From Maritalea sp049801075 (GTDB taxonomy: Bacteria; Pseudomonadota; Alphaproteobacteria; Rhizobiales; Devosiaceae), in assembly GCF_049801075.1 (NCBI RefSeq), contig NZ_JBNAGG010000002.1:434001-498000 (forward strand): a DNA stretch of 64,000 nt. Reading direction: 5' to 3'. A program made the position numbers and the translations under genes. The notes beneath the pieces are model-generated. The model was given only the letters and a program-made list of their open reading frames with translations. It was not told the origin of the DNA and did no database searches. Each line of letters begins with the position of its first letter. Position 1 is the stretch's first letter. Below are positions 26,327 to 34,991 of the stretch, piece after piece.

Positions 26327-27220
26327 ATGAAATATCCATTTATGATCGCGGATGTGTTCACTGAAGAACGCTTTACTGGCAATCCACTCGCGATAGTGTT
26401 CGAGGCAGATGGGATGCCTGACGAAACAATGTTGAAACTCGCCCGTGAGTTCAATTTGTCTGAGACAATTTTTGTCCATAAACCGCAGTCGGTGCGCCAT
26501 TTGGCGGCTGTGCGCATTTTTACGCCACGTGGCGAGTTGCCATTTGCGGGACATCCGACCATCGGTGCATCGGTGGCACTTGGCTTGCGCCATAAAACAA
26601 GCGCTGTGCGCTTGGATGAAAAGGTTGGCACCATCGTGTCGGTGATGACGCCGACGGGCAAGAAGTCTGGCCACGCACGTTTTGGTTTGCCGCAATTGCC
26701 GCAGCGCGTGGGAAATGCGCCAGATAAAGACCTGATTGCAACCCATTTGGGGTTAATGCCGCATCAGATTGGCTATGGGGGAATGGAGCCAGGGGTCTAT
26801 TCGGTGAGTGTGCCGTTTTTGATTGTGCCCGTGCAGGATGCATCGGTGTTGAAAGAACTGAAAGTTCAGCGCCGCGGTTGGGCTGAGATGTTTAATGAAG
26901 GCGTGAATGGTGTGTTCATTTATTGTCCAACGCAATCAGAGGCCGACAATGATTATGCGGCGCGCTGCTTTGTTGACATGAATGGGTTGGGCGAAGACCC
27001 GGCAACAGGTTCAGCTGTTTCATGTCTCATCGGCCACTTGGCGGACAATCACAAGTTTGGCGAAGGCCAGACCGACTTTGTGGTGCGTCAGGGCAAGGAA
27101 ATGGGACGACCGAGCTACATTGAGGCACAGGTGAAGCTTGAAAATGGAAAGATGGTTCATGCCGGACTGGGTGGCCATGTGGTGATCAATGCCCAGGGTG
27201 AGCTTGATTTATTGGGCTAA
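26327..27220 (+). CDS. PhzF-family isomerase/epimerase-like protein
   Basis: A 297-residue protein with the two-fold diaminopimelate-epimerase-like fold of PhzF proteins. Motifs are VFTEERFTGNPLAIVF with the conserved Glu of the next helix (LAREFNLSETIFV), FAGHPTIGA, and GEDPATGSAVSCLIG. Family members isomerise diverse small metabolites and rarely reflect phenazine synthesis. ATG 26327 (TTGGGG upstream) is preferred over the ATG at 26306. Confidence 0.9.
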   Translation: MKYPFMIADVFTEERFTGNPLAIVFEADGMPDETMLKLAREFNLSETIFVHKPQSVRHLAAVRIFTPRGELPFAGHPTIGASVALGLRHKTSAVRLDEKVGTIVSVMTPTGKKSGHARFGLPQLPQRVGNAPDKDLIATHLGLMPHQIGYGGMEPGVYSVSVPFLIVPVQDASVLKELKVQRRGWAEMFNEGVNGVFIYCPTQSEADNDYAARCFVDMNGLGEDPATGSAVSCLIGHLADNHKFGEGQTDFVVRQGKEMGRPSYIEAQVKLENGKMVHAGLGGHVVINAQGELDLLG

Positions 27221-27330
27221 TTTTAAGCATCTAGTCGGTTTTGGACAAAAATGTCTAGAAATCATCGGCAAGCTTGGTTAAGGTTTCACCTGATTTGAAT
27301 TTGTTTGCGTTAGACAGTTTTGGGTAGGCT

Positions 27331-27441
27331 ATGACCCGTATGTTGCACAGCACAAAATATTCTGACCGTCGCCTTTTGGCAGACGGCTTTTTGCTGTGCG
27401 CGCAAAAACTATCTCTAGACCTACTCCTTATTAGCCCCTGA
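27331..27441 (+). CDS. leuA leader peptide
   Basis: A 36-codon ORF starting MTRMLHSTKYSD (GGTAGG upstream) and ending LSLDLLLISP. It contains two Leu-Leu pairs in its middle (RRLLADGFLLCAQK) and CTA GAC CTA CTC CTT ATT just before the stop, giving ten leucines in 36 residues. It lies 102 bases upstream of leuA and the stop falls inside alternative hairpins, as expected for leucine-dependent attenuation. A second in-frame ATG at 27340 could also serve. The rest of 27221-27543 contains nothing else I can support. Confidence 0.75.
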   Translation: MTRMLHSTKYSDRRLLADGFLLCAQKLSLDLLLISP

Positions 27442-27468
27442 GTACCGACGGTTCTCATCAGGGAGAAC
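27436..27468 (+). promoter_or_regulatory. Mutually exclusive hairpins after the leuA leader
   Basis: CCCTGA (27436-27441, containing the leader stop) can pair with TCAGGG (27458-27463). GTTCTC (27451-27456) can pair with GAGAAC (27463-27468). The two stems share bases, so only one can form. No long T-run follows the second stem, so termination may be weak or another mechanism may operate. Confidence 0.55.
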
Positions 27469-27543
27469 GGGTATTTAGGGGAATTTTGCACACCAAAGGT
27501 CAATTTGGGCGATGCGCCCTGTCTAAAGAGAAGTTTTTGAAAA

Positions 27544-29106
27544 ATGAGCGAACAGAACCACAATACAAACACCGATCAGGTCTTTATTTTCGACACCACT
27601 TTGCGCGATGGCGAGCAGTCGCCCGGCGCCACCATGACGTTTGAGGAAAAACTTCAGGTGGCCGAATTGTTGGACGATATGGGCGTTGATATCATTGAAG
27701 CGGGCTTCCCGATCGCCTCAAATGGTGATTTTGAAGCGGTTGCCGAGATTTCCCGTCGGTCGAAAAACTCTGTTATTGCGGGTTTGGCCCGTGCTATTCC
27801 AGCTGATATTGACCGCGCGGCGGAAGCAGTGCGCTTTGCTAATCGCGGGCGTATTCACACCTTTGTTTCCACTTCGCCAATTCACTTGGCGCACCAAATG
27901 CGCAAAACGCAGGATGAAGTGTTGGAGATTGTCACCAAAACCGTGACACAGGCACGCAACTTGATTGATGATGTCGAATGGTCCGGCATGGACGCAACAC
28001 GGACGCCGATGGACTTTTTGGGCAAATGCGTTGAAGCAGCCATTAATGCTGGTGCGACCACCATCAATATTCCTGATACCGTTGGTTATTCTGTGCCGGA
28101 AGAATATTACAACATGATCAAGACCTTGATCGAAACGGTGCCGAATTCGGATAAGGCCATTTTCTCCACCCATTGTCACAATGATTTGGGTTTGGCTGTG
28201 GCTAACTCATTGGCTGGTGTGCAAGCCGGTGCACGGCAGGTTGAATGTACCATCAATGGTTTGGGCGAACGGGCAGGCAATGCTGCGCTTGAAGAGATTG
28301 TGATGGCGATCAAAACCCGCGGCGATACATTGCCTTATCACACGGAAATCGACTCGACCCATTTGGCCCGCGCGTCGAAGATTGTGGCCGCAGCGTCCAA
28401 CTTCAATGTGCAATTCAACAAGGCGATTGTGGGCAAAAACGCGTTTGCGCATGAAAGCGGCATCCATCAGGATGGCATGTTGAAGAACGCGGAAACCTAC
28501 GAGATCATGACGCCGGAGAGCGTCGGCATCAAAGCCACTTCATTGGTGATGGGCAAGCACTCTGGCCGCCACGCGTTCAAGGAAAAGCTGAAAGAGTTGG
28601 GCTATGAGTTGGGCGACAACGCCTTCCAAGAAGCGTTCCAACGGTTCAAAGAATTGGCTGACCGCAAAAAGCACGTCTATGACGAGGACTTGGTTGCCTT
28701 GGTTGACGATGAAATGGGCTCGGTAGAAGACAAGATCAAGCTGGTTTCCATGAGCGTCAGCACGTCAACTGGCGGTGCGCACCAGTGTGATATGGTGTTG
28801 TCTATTGAAGGTGAACAAAAATCAGTCAGCGTGACAGGCACAGGTTCAGTTGATGCCATTTTTAATGCGATCAAAGAGGCTGTTGGCGCAGATCCACATT
28901 TGGTGCTTTATGGTGTTGATGCGGTGACGGGTGGCACTGATGCGCAGGCTAATGCTCACGTGCGTTTGGAAATGGATGGCAAAATTGCCTCTGGCCGCAC
29001 GGCCGAACCAGACACTTTGGTGGCGTCCGCACGGGCTTATTTGAACGCCTATAACCGTCTGTTGGTAGAGCGCGGTGCATCTGCTCAAGGCGCAATGGCT
29101 GGCTAA
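27544..29106 (+). CDS. leuA: 2-isopropylmalate synthase
   Basis: A 520-residue enzyme that condenses ketoisovalerate with acetyl-CoA, the first committed leucine step. The HMGL-like TIM barrel starts FDTTLRDGEQSPGATM (metal Asp and catalytic Arg), with THCHNDLGLAVANSLAG (metal His pair) and NGLGERAGNAALEE. FAHESGIHQDGMLKN leads to the C-terminal leucine-sensing regulatory domain (about 385-510) ending in AYLNAYNRLL. A leader peptide precedes it. Confidence 0.97.
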   Translation: MSEQNHNTNTDQVFIFDTTLRDGEQSPGATMTFEEKLQVAELLDDMGVDIIEAGFPIASNGDFEAVAEISRRSKNSVIAGLARAIPADIDRAAEAVRFANRGRIHTFVSTSPIHLAHQMRKTQDEVLEIVTKTVTQARNLIDDVEWSGMDATRTPMDFLGKCVEAAINAGATTINIPDTVGYSVPEEYYNMIKTLIETVPNSDKAIFSTHCHNDLGLAVANSLAGVQAGARQVECTINGLGERAGNAALEEIVMAIKTRGDTLPYHTEIDSTHLARASKIVAAASNFNVQFNKAIVGKNAFAHESGIHQDGMLKNAETYEIMTPESVGIKATSLVMGKHSGRHAFKEKLKELGYELGDNAFQEAFQRFKELADRKKHVYDEDLVALVDDEMGSVEDKIKLVSMSVSTSTGGAHQCDMVLSIEGEQKSVSVTGTGSVDAIFNAIKEAVGADPHLVLYGVDAVTGGTDAQANAHVRLEMDGKIASGRTAEPDTLVASARAYLNAYNRLLVERGASAQGAMAG

Positions 29107-29158
29107 CAAATTGACTCATAGGGAAGGCGCTGCCGCGCCGCCCGTTTGACTCATACGT

Positions 29159-29189
29159 AAAGGCGCTGAACAAGTTTCAGCGCCTTTTT
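29159..29189 (+). terminator. Intrinsic terminator after leuA
   Basis: AAAGGCGCTGAA (29159-29170), short loop, TTCAGCGCCTTT (29176-29187) and trailing Ts. Confidence 0.85.
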
Positions 29190-29268
29190 GACATTTCGGT
29201 CAATCCTAAGTGATTTGCAAGTGAACTTCATCGGCATCAATTTCGTTATCAGATTAAAGGAGACGAAC

Positions 29269-29868
29269 ATGCGTGCATTGACTTATCTTGCCTTGGCTAG
29301 CCTTATGAGCGTTGGCGCAGCCCAAGCCGCAGAAGAAAAAGCCATCTTTGCTGGTGGCTGTTTTTGGTGTGTCGAATCTGACTTTGAAAAAGTCGATGGC
29401 GTGAAAGAGGCTGTGTCGGGCTATATAGGTGGCACGGTTGCCAATCCGACTTATAAGCAGGTGACTGCTGGCGGCACTGGTCATTATGAAGCGGTGGAAA
29501 TCACCTTTGATAATGAGAAAGTGAGCTATCGCGAGCTTGTTGATATTTTGTGGCGTACCATCGATCCGGTAGACGAGGGCGGCCAGTTCTGCGACCGAGG
29601 TGACAGCTATCGCACCGCGATTTTCACGCTTACCGCCGATCAGGAAGCCGCAGCGCTCGCGTCAAGAACCGCGGCGGAGAGCGCCTTGGACCAATCCATC
29701 GTGACACAAATTATCTCGGATGATCGGTTTTATGAGGCAGAGGATTATCACCAGAATTATTACAAGAAAAATCCGGTGCGCTATAATTTCTACCGCTTCA
29801 CCTGTGGGCGCGACAAACGTGTTGAGGCCCTTTGGGGTGACCAAGCACATATGGGCGTTGAGAAATAA
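29269..29868 (+). CDS. msrA: Peptide-methionine (S)-S-oxide reductase, exported
   Basis: A 199-residue MsrA with an N-terminal signal peptide (MRALTYLALASLMSVGAAQAA), so it probably repairs oxidised methionines in periplasmic proteins. The catalytic cysteine is in GGCFWCVESDFEKVDGV. YHQNYYKKNP and a C-terminal FTCGRDKRVEALWG cysteine, a candidate resolving residue, follow. ATG 29269 has AAAGGAGACGAAC upstream; the earlier in-frame start would destroy the signal peptide. Confidence 0.94.
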   Translation: MRALTYLALASLMSVGAAQAAEEKAIFAGGCFWCVESDFEKVDGVKEAVSGYIGGTVANPTYKQVTAGGTGHYEAVEITFDNEKVSYRELVDILWRTIDPVDEGGQFCDRGDSYRTAIFTLTADQEAAALASRTAAESALDQSIVTQIISDDRFYEAEDYHQNYYKKNPVRYNFYRFTCGRDKRVEALWGDQAHMGVEK

Positions 29869-29871
29869 GCT

Positions 29872-30822
29872 CTAGGTGAGGGCGTTTAGCTCCTTCACCA
29901 CATCAATTGGCAAAGGCCCAAATTCGAGGGCCTTTGCATTTTCTTTCACATGATCGGATGTGCGGAAACCGGGGATGGGCAGGGCGTTTTTGTCTGTTGC
30001 CCAAATCCAGCCTAGTGCGCCTTGGGCAATGGTACGGCCATCGGTGCGTAACAAATCATGGATTTTGGCCAGACGCGCCTGCGGATCGTCGCCGTGGAGA
30101 TAGTGCGCTAAATGCTCTGGCAGGCTGTCTGCATCGCCAAAGCTGTTGGCGTGGTTGATCTGGTGACTCAAAAGCCCCATCGCAAACGGTGCGCGACAGA
30201 TGGATATAAGGCTTTGCTTGGTGCAAATGTCGCGAAGCTCTGATGCAGGGTTCAGCAAATTAAATTCGTGCTGCACGGCAGCGAAATGACTGAGTTCTGC
30301 CCAATGCTGTACATCAGTTGATAGGTCAGTCACCCAACCATATTGGCCAATTTTGCCGTCATCCACTAGGCTGTCGAGTGTATCAGCAATCTGGTCCGCT
30401 TCATCGGCCTTTAGACCCTCCAAATGGAGCTCATAAAGATCGATTTTCTCGCGCTTTAAGCGTCGGAGTGAATTGTGCACAGCTTCGCGAATGTCAGCGG
30501 CGCTTGTGGCGCGACCTTGCACTTGCTTGCTGGTTTCATCAAACTTATGGCCAAATTTAGTGGCGATCACCACATCATTACGCCCGGTCAGAGCTTTGCC
30601 TAACAGCTCTTCCGCATGGCCAGCGCCATAGACATCCGCTACGTCGAAATAGGCGATACCGCAATCTAGTGCGGTTTTGAGGGCTTCAAGTGCCGTGTCA
30701 TCGTCAGTTTTGCCAAGGCCAAGCGGGATAGCATCTGCCCAATAAGGTCCACCAATGGCCCAACAGCCTAACCCGAGTGCCGGAATGGTTTGGGTTTGGC
30801 GCCAGTTGATGGTGGGGGACAT
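29872..30822 (-). CDS. Aldo/keto reductase
   Basis: A 316-residue TIM-barrel NADPH oxidoreductase. The tetrad regions are visible: YFDVADVYGAGHAEELLGKAL (Asp and Tyr), VVIATKFGHKF (Lys), and DLYELHLEG, where His is preceded by L rather than the usual QxH. The C-terminal cofactor loop is LPIPGFRTSDHVKENAKAL. Substrate unknown. It is the last gene of a minus-strand group with the MscS channel and the GAF protein (gaps of 9 and 14 bases). Confidence 0.9.
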   Translation of the reverse strand: MSPTINWRQTQTIPALGLGCWAIGGPYWADAIPLGLGKTDDDTALEALKTALDCGIAYFDVADVYGAGHAEELLGKALTGRNDVVIATKFGHKFDETSKQVQGRATSAADIREAVHNSLRRLKREKIDLYELHLEGLKADEADQIADTLDSLVDDGKIGQYGWVTDLSTDVQHWAELSHFAAVQHEFNLLNPASELRDICTKQSLISICRAPFAMGLLSHQINHANSFGDADSLPEHLAHYLHGDDPQARLAKIHDLLRTDGRTIAQGALGWIWATDKNALPIPGFRTSDHVKENAKALEFGPLPIDVVKELNALT

Positions 30823-30831
30823 GAGCCGATC

Positions 30832-31689
30832 CTATTTTTGTGTTTCTTCTTGCACTTCCAATGCCGCTACATTGGCGCCATCTGCTGCCACAAGTTGCAC
30901 GTGCGGAAACGGAATTTCAACACCAACTTCATCTAGAGCCAATTTGCCGCGTTCATTCATGGCCATGGCTGTTTCCCAATGATCGGCTGTTTTTGTCCAA
31001 CAGCGGAGCTGAAGATCAACAGAGCTTGCGCCAAGGCCCATCACATAAACAACAGGTTCAGGTGATTTAAGGATGCGCTCGTCTGCCGCTGCCGCTTCCA
31101 AAAGGGCTTCGCGGGCTTTCGCGATGTCAGCATTATACCCGATGCCCACGCTGAACTCGATCCGGCGCGTGAGCTCACGGTTATAATTGATGATGGTGGC
31201 GTCCCAGATCTTTGAATTGGGCGCAAATAGATATTTACCGTCGAGTGTGCGCATACGCGTTGCGAAAAGACCAACTTGGCGGACCACACCATTGATCCCG
31301 TCAGCTTCAATGTAATCGCCCACATTGAAGGGGCGCAGCCAAAGGATCATTACGCCTGCTGCGATGTTGGACAGGGTGCCCTGTAATGCCAAAGCGATGG
31401 CGAGGCCGGCGGCGCCCAAAACAGCGAGAATGGATGCAGTTTGCACGCCGAGCTCGCTTAAGGCAATTACAAGTGCAACGATGAGGATCAAATAACGGAC
31501 AAGTTGCCCAACCATCGGTGCAACGGTTTCGTCAAAGGCCTGATTGTGGGGCAGCATTTTGACGATTGCTTTGGAGAGCCAGCTTGAAGCAAACCAACCC
31601 ACGGTGATGACGATTAGGGCAACAATGGCTGATGTGCCATAGGTTGTGCCCCATTCAACGGCGGAAACGAAGATTTCTTCAAGCTGCAT
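30832..31689 (-). CDS. mscS: Small-conductance mechanosensitive channel (MscS)
   Basis: A 285-residue channel with three TM helices (about 17-38, 60-82 and the pore helix near 88-112, LGAAGLAIALALQGTLSNIAAG) and the cytoplasmic beta domain starting LRPFNVGDYIEADGINGVV. It ends with the alpha/beta vestibule region. Length matches E. coli MscS. It opens on membrane tension to release solutes after hypo-osmotic shock. Confidence 0.94.
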   Translation of the reverse strand: MQLEEIFVSAVEWGTTYGTSAIVALIVITVGWFASSWLSKAIVKMLPHNQAFDETVAPMVGQLVRYLILIVALVIALSELGVQTASILAVLGAAGLAIALALQGTLSNIAAGVMILWLRPFNVGDYIEADGINGVVRQVGLFATRMRTLDGKYLFAPNSKIWDATIINYNRELTRRIEFSVGIGYNADIAKAREALLEAAAADERILKSPEPVVYVMGLGASSVDLQLRCWTKTADHWETAMAMNERGKLALDEVGVEIPFPHVQLVAADGANVAALEVQEETQK

Positions 31690-31703
31690 TTATGTGGAAA
31701 GAC

Positions 31704-32186
31704 CTATGTTTTGCTCAGGTTTGATTGTTGCAACATAATACAAACCATAGCGGTCAGAGCAAGTTCTTGTGTCTTTTCAATCCGCTCTTCAGTGAAATGA
31801 TTTTCTTCGTGCAGCAAATTTAGCGAGCCAACTGTTTTGCCATTGATGGCAATCGGCATGTTCAGCACCGAGGCGCAACCATGGGCTGAGAAGAAGTCCT
31901 TGTCTGTGAACTGCTCATCCATTTCGTCCAGGCTGTTTGCCACAAACGTATTTTGGTTGATGATAACGTGTTCGTGCCAAGGGTTGTTCGAAATTGGTTT
32001 GCTGTCGTTTGTAGGATAAAGGTCGGGCCGGTTTGTATAAATCCGGCGCGCTCTGCCTGCTTCAAAATCAAGCCACATCAGCGTAACAAGTTTTGCGCCC
32101 ACCTTATCTTGAACTTCTTGTTCGAGCAGGTCGAACAATTTGGTTTCGGTGCCGGTTTGCGAGATGATTCTTGCCAATTCTTGCAT
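31704..32186 (-). CDS. GAF-domain protein
   Basis: A 160-residue single GAF domain. ITGTETK-like start (ARIISQTGTETKLFDLLEQEVQ), central LVTLMWLDFEAGRARRIYTNRPDLYP, and GCASVLNMPIAINGKTVGSLNLLHEENHFTEE, the typical GAF beta strands 4-6. No output domain is attached, so it may bind a small ligand on its own. The frame extends upstream to 32342, but ATG 32186 is where the domain begins. First gene of the group with mscS and the AKR gene. Confidence 0.82.
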   Translation of the reverse strand: MQELARIISQTGTETKLFDLLEQEVQDKVGAKLVTLMWLDFEAGRARRIYTNRPDLYPTNDSKPISNNPWHEHVIINQNTFVANSLDEMDEQFTDKDFFSAHGCASVLNMPIAINGKTVGSLNLLHEENHFTEERIEKTQELALTAMVCIMLQQSNLSKT

Positions 32187-32383
32187 TTTTATATGGTACT
32201 CTATAGATATCGCCGCCTGAATATTCGGTTTTTTCCCTAGTATTTGGCAGCGCAATGTGATTTTTAAGCGAAGCTTTATGTAAAGCCGATTAGAACTATG
32301 AATCGCCTTTTGTTTGGCCATTCGAACAGAACAGTGAAACAAGTTTTGTTATATCAAAAATTTTTCGATAGGTAAGCGAAAAT

Positions 32384-32989
32384 ATGACAAATACCCAATC
32401 CAAATCCTTTGATTCACAATCAGGCCAGCCTTTGATCGGCGCGCTAATTCGTGAACGGCGGCGCAAATTGAATATGACGTTGAAGGCATTGGGTGAGGCA
32501 GCAAACCTGTCTGTGGGCTTTTTGAGTCAAGTGGAGCGCGATCAAGCAACGCCATCTTTGGGCGCACTTTCTTTGATTTCGCGCAGCCTAGATGTTGAGA
32601 TGGAATATTTCATTTCGTCGCCTGCAGTTATCCGCGGCACCACCAAGGCGGGTGAGCGCGAGAGTTTTTCTGTTGATTCATCGTCTTTGAAGTATGAGCG
32701 CCTTGGGGCCGATTTTGCGGGCAACAATTTGTCATCATTCATCATCACTGTGCCTGCTGGCTATCAGTCAGAGACGGTGAGCCATGAGGGTGAAGAGATC
32801 ATTTATGTGCTGGAAGGCGAAGTCACGACCAATGTTGAAGGCGAGTCCGTTGTGCTCAGCGAAGGCGATAGCCTTCACTTCCGTTCAACGCGGCAACATA
32901 GCTGGCGCAATGTAACGGATAAGCCCGTGCGCATTCTTTGGACGGGCACTGTGCCGATCTTTTGGTCTGGCGGTTCGGCTAAATCTTAG
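32384..32989 (+). CDS. XRE-cupin transcriptional regulator
   Basis: A 201-residue protein. The helix-turn-helix (about 20-75) contains RERRRKLNMTLKALGEAANL and VGFLSQVERDQATPSLGAL. The C-terminal cupin_2 domain (about 110-195) has HEGEEIIYVLEGEVTTNVEG and the EGDSLHF motif. Such proteins (PuuR, SutR type) usually regulate amino-acid or polyamine metabolism. It is transcribed divergently from the GAF protein; the target is not evident. Confidence 0.9.
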   Translation: MTNTQSKSFDSQSGQPLIGALIRERRRKLNMTLKALGEAANLSVGFLSQVERDQATPSLGALSLISRSLDVEMEYFISSPAVIRGTTKAGERESFSVDSSSLKYERLGADFAGNNLSSFIITVPAGYQSETVSHEGEEIIYVLEGEVTTNVEGESVVLSEGDSLHFRSTRQHSWRNVTDKPVRILWTGTVPIFWSGGSAKS

Positions 32990-33055
32990 TCCAACGAACC
33001 CTAGTCTGTGTGTAATGAACTGAATCGTTTATTATGTACTTCCAATCAAAGCGAT

Positions 33056-33071
33056 TCTGACTAAAGTCAGA
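33056..33071. other. Small hairpin after the XRE-cupin gene
   Basis: TCTGAC (33056-33061), loop TAAA, GTCAGA (33066-33071). No T-run follows, so it is not a canonical terminator; part of the 260-base gap between the XRE-cupin and GntR genes. Confidence 0.4.
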
Positions 33072-33107
33072 GAGCTAGCGTAAAGCTGGCTGCGGTGTAG
33101 TTTCAAA

Positions 33108-33137
33108 TTGACGACATAGGTATTTTATTGGTATCTT
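33108..33137 (+). promoter_or_regulatory. Putative promoter of the gntR-nagB pair
   Basis: TTGACG (33108-33113), 18-base spacer, TATCTT (33132-33137), about 110 bases before the GntR start. Two GGTAT repeats (33119-33123 and 33130-33134) overlap it and could be regulator half-sites. Confidence 0.4.
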
Positions 33138-33190
33138 TGTTGGGCAGCATCCTGTGTTGCCGAGTCCATTATTTCTAAAGGCCGTTTGAA

Positions 33191-33236
33191 CATGCACCGG
33201 AACAGACAAAAGCAGTCAGCACATCGCTGGTGCATG
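33191..33236 (+). promoter_or_regulatory. Long-range hairpin in the gntR 5' leader
   Basis: CATGCACCGG (33191-33200) pairs with CTGGTGCATG (33227-33236), 10 bp with one G.T pair, loop 26 bases. It ends immediately before the GGTGGGGGGATAGA ribosome site, so it could modulate translation. Confidence 0.45.
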
Positions 33237-33249
33237 GTGGGGGGATAGA

Positions 33250-34032
33250 ATGGACGACTTGGCAGCGCAAGAGCATGATCCAGCTCAGCTTATCGACCAT
33301 TTAAAACTGGCGTTAACACGTCCAGGCGCGCGCTATGGCGTGTTGACCGAAGGCTTGCGCGACGCCATTGAGCGCGGCGTGTTGGGCCCGGGCGACTTTT
33401 TGCCGGCGGAACGCGAACTGTCAGAAAAGCTTGGCCTATCACGGGTCACCATTCGCAGCGCGTTTAAGCCCTTATTGTCTGATGGACAATTGGTGCAAAA
33501 ACGTGGTTTGGGCACTTATGTGCCGCGCAATCGTCCACGGTCGATCGAAAAGTCTTTGGCGTTTTTGAACGGTTTTTCTGAAGATATTCGCAATCGTGGT
33601 ATGGAACCTAGCTCCAAATTGGTCTTCAAAGGTGTGGTTTTGCCGCAACCTGATGTGGCTATGGCGCTGGGCGTGTCGTTCGACACGCTGGTTTCTTGCT
33701 TCCGCCGCATTCGCTATGCGGACAATGCGATTATGGCCTATGAGCTGGCTTACTTTCCAACATCCATCATCAATGCCGACAATGTGTCTGAAGGGGACTC
33801 ACTTTATGAGTTGCTGCAGGCAGGGGGCTTTCGCCCCGTGAAGGCGCAGCAAAGCTTGCGTGCGGTGAATTGCACATCTGAGCTTGCTGGATATTTGGGC
33901 GTGAAGGAAGGCGACGCGGTATTGGATATCGAGCGTCGCTCATTTGACCAAGAGGGTGCTGCAATGGAATTTACGCGATCCTACTATCGTGGGGATCGGT
34001 ATGTGTTTGCAACCGAAATGCGGGCGGAGTAG
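33250..34032 (+). CDS. GntR/HutC-family regulator (UTRA domain)
   Basis: A 260-residue regulator. The winged helix (about 30-95) contains IERGVLGPGDFLPAERELSEKLGLSRVTIRSAFKPL and the wing QKRGLGTYV. The UTRA ligand domain (about 110-255) follows, with ESYY-like FTRSYYRGDRYVF at its end. Such proteins (NagR/DasR type) sense amino-sugar phosphates. Placed 32 bases upstream of nagB, it is likely the local repressor of amino-sugar use (inference from context). Confidence 0.9.
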   Translation: MDDLAAQEHDPAQLIDHLKLALTRPGARYGVLTEGLRDAIERGVLGPGDFLPAERELSEKLGLSRVTIRSAFKPLLSDGQLVQKRGLGTYVPRNRPRSIEKSLAFLNGFSEDIRNRGMEPSSKLVFKGVVLPQPDVAMALGVSFDTLVSCFRRIRYADNAIMAYELAYFPTSIINADNVSEGDSLYELLQAGGFRPVKAQQSLRAVNCTSELAGYLGVKEGDAVLDIERRSFDQEGAAMEFTRSYYRGDRYVFATEMRAE

Positions 34033-34064
34033 CGCCGCATAACATCAAATGAGTGGAGATAAAC

Positions 34065-34847
34065 GTGCGATTGGTCATTTTGGAAAATGCCGAGGCCGTA
34101 GCTGATTTTGCGTGTGGATATTTCGTCGATCATCTAAAAGAACAGCCCAAATCTGTGTTGGGCTTGGCCACCGGGTCATCGCCAGTCGCGCTTTATCAGC
34201 GCTTGGTTGGGGCCAATCAGCGTGGCGAGGTGAGCTTTAAAGATGTGACCAGCTTCAATCTGGATGAGTATATCGGTTTGTCTGGCGATCATGCTCAAAG
34301 CTATCGCTATTTCATGAACGACAAGCTTTTTGATCACATTGATATTGATAAGACTCGCACCCATGTGCCGAACGGCGCGGCTGACAACCCTAATGCAGAA
34401 TGCGCGCGCTATGAGCAGTCCATTCTGGATGCTGGAGGCATTGATCTTCAATTGCTCGGCATTGGTGTAAATGGCCATATCGGTTTTAACGAACCGCTTT
34501 CCAGTCTTGCCTCACGTACGCGCGTTAAAACGCTCACAAAATCCACAATTGAGGCCAATTCACGATATTTTGATGCGGATGAGTTCCAGCCAACTGATGC
34601 GATTACCACGGGTATTGGCACCATTTTGGATTCAAAAGAAGTGTTGCTACTGGCTACGGGTGCCAACAAGGCTGAGGCCGTACGTGGATGCGTGGAAGGC
34701 CCGGTTTCCGCGGCTTGTCCGGCGTCTGCACTGCAAATGCACCAACATGCTGTGGTGGTCGTTGATGAAGATGCCGCGTCTTTACTGAGCATGAAAGAAT
34801 ATGCGCAGTGGGCTGAGCAGCGTCATATTGAGCTTGAGCAAGCCTAG
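34065..34847 (+). CDS. nagB: Glucosamine-6-phosphate deaminase
   Basis: A 260-residue enzyme converting glucosamine 6-phosphate to fructose 6-phosphate and ammonia. Motifs are LGLATGSSPVALYQRL (phosphate loop), FNLDEYIGLSGDHAQSY (catalytic Asp) and LLGIGVNGHIGFNEP (catalytic His with the following Glu). GTG 34065 has GGAG seven bases upstream and gives the usual MRLVIL start; the GTG at 34053 is too close to that RBS. nagA is not in the window, although nagZ lies 11 kb away, so peptidoglycan sugar recycling is plausible. Confidence 0.95.
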   Translation: MRLVILENAEAVADFACGYFVDHLKEQPKSVLGLATGSSPVALYQRLVGANQRGEVSFKDVTSFNLDEYIGLSGDHAQSYRYFMNDKLFDHIDIDKTRTHVPNGAADNPNAECARYEQSILDAGGIDLQLLGIGVNGHIGFNEPLSSLASRTRVKTLTKSTIEANSRYFDADEFQPTDAITTGIGTILDSKEVLLLATGANKAEAVRGCVEGPVSAACPASALQMHQHAVVVVDEDAASLLSMKEYAQWAEQRHIELEQA

Positions 34848-34991
34848 GTCTGCTTTCGCCCTTACCAATTCTTATCACTTGTCGTGTTTTAACTAAGTTC
34901 GGTTAAAAACGTCGCCAACATACTGTCACATCAGTATAAAAGCGATGTGTTTGGATCGTAGTGAATTCGATTGATAAGTGAAGTGGCATTG

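Noticed and set aside
26327..27220. Phenazine biosynthesis gene
   Set aside because: Only a single PhzF-family protein is present, without phzA-E/G; the family is broad.
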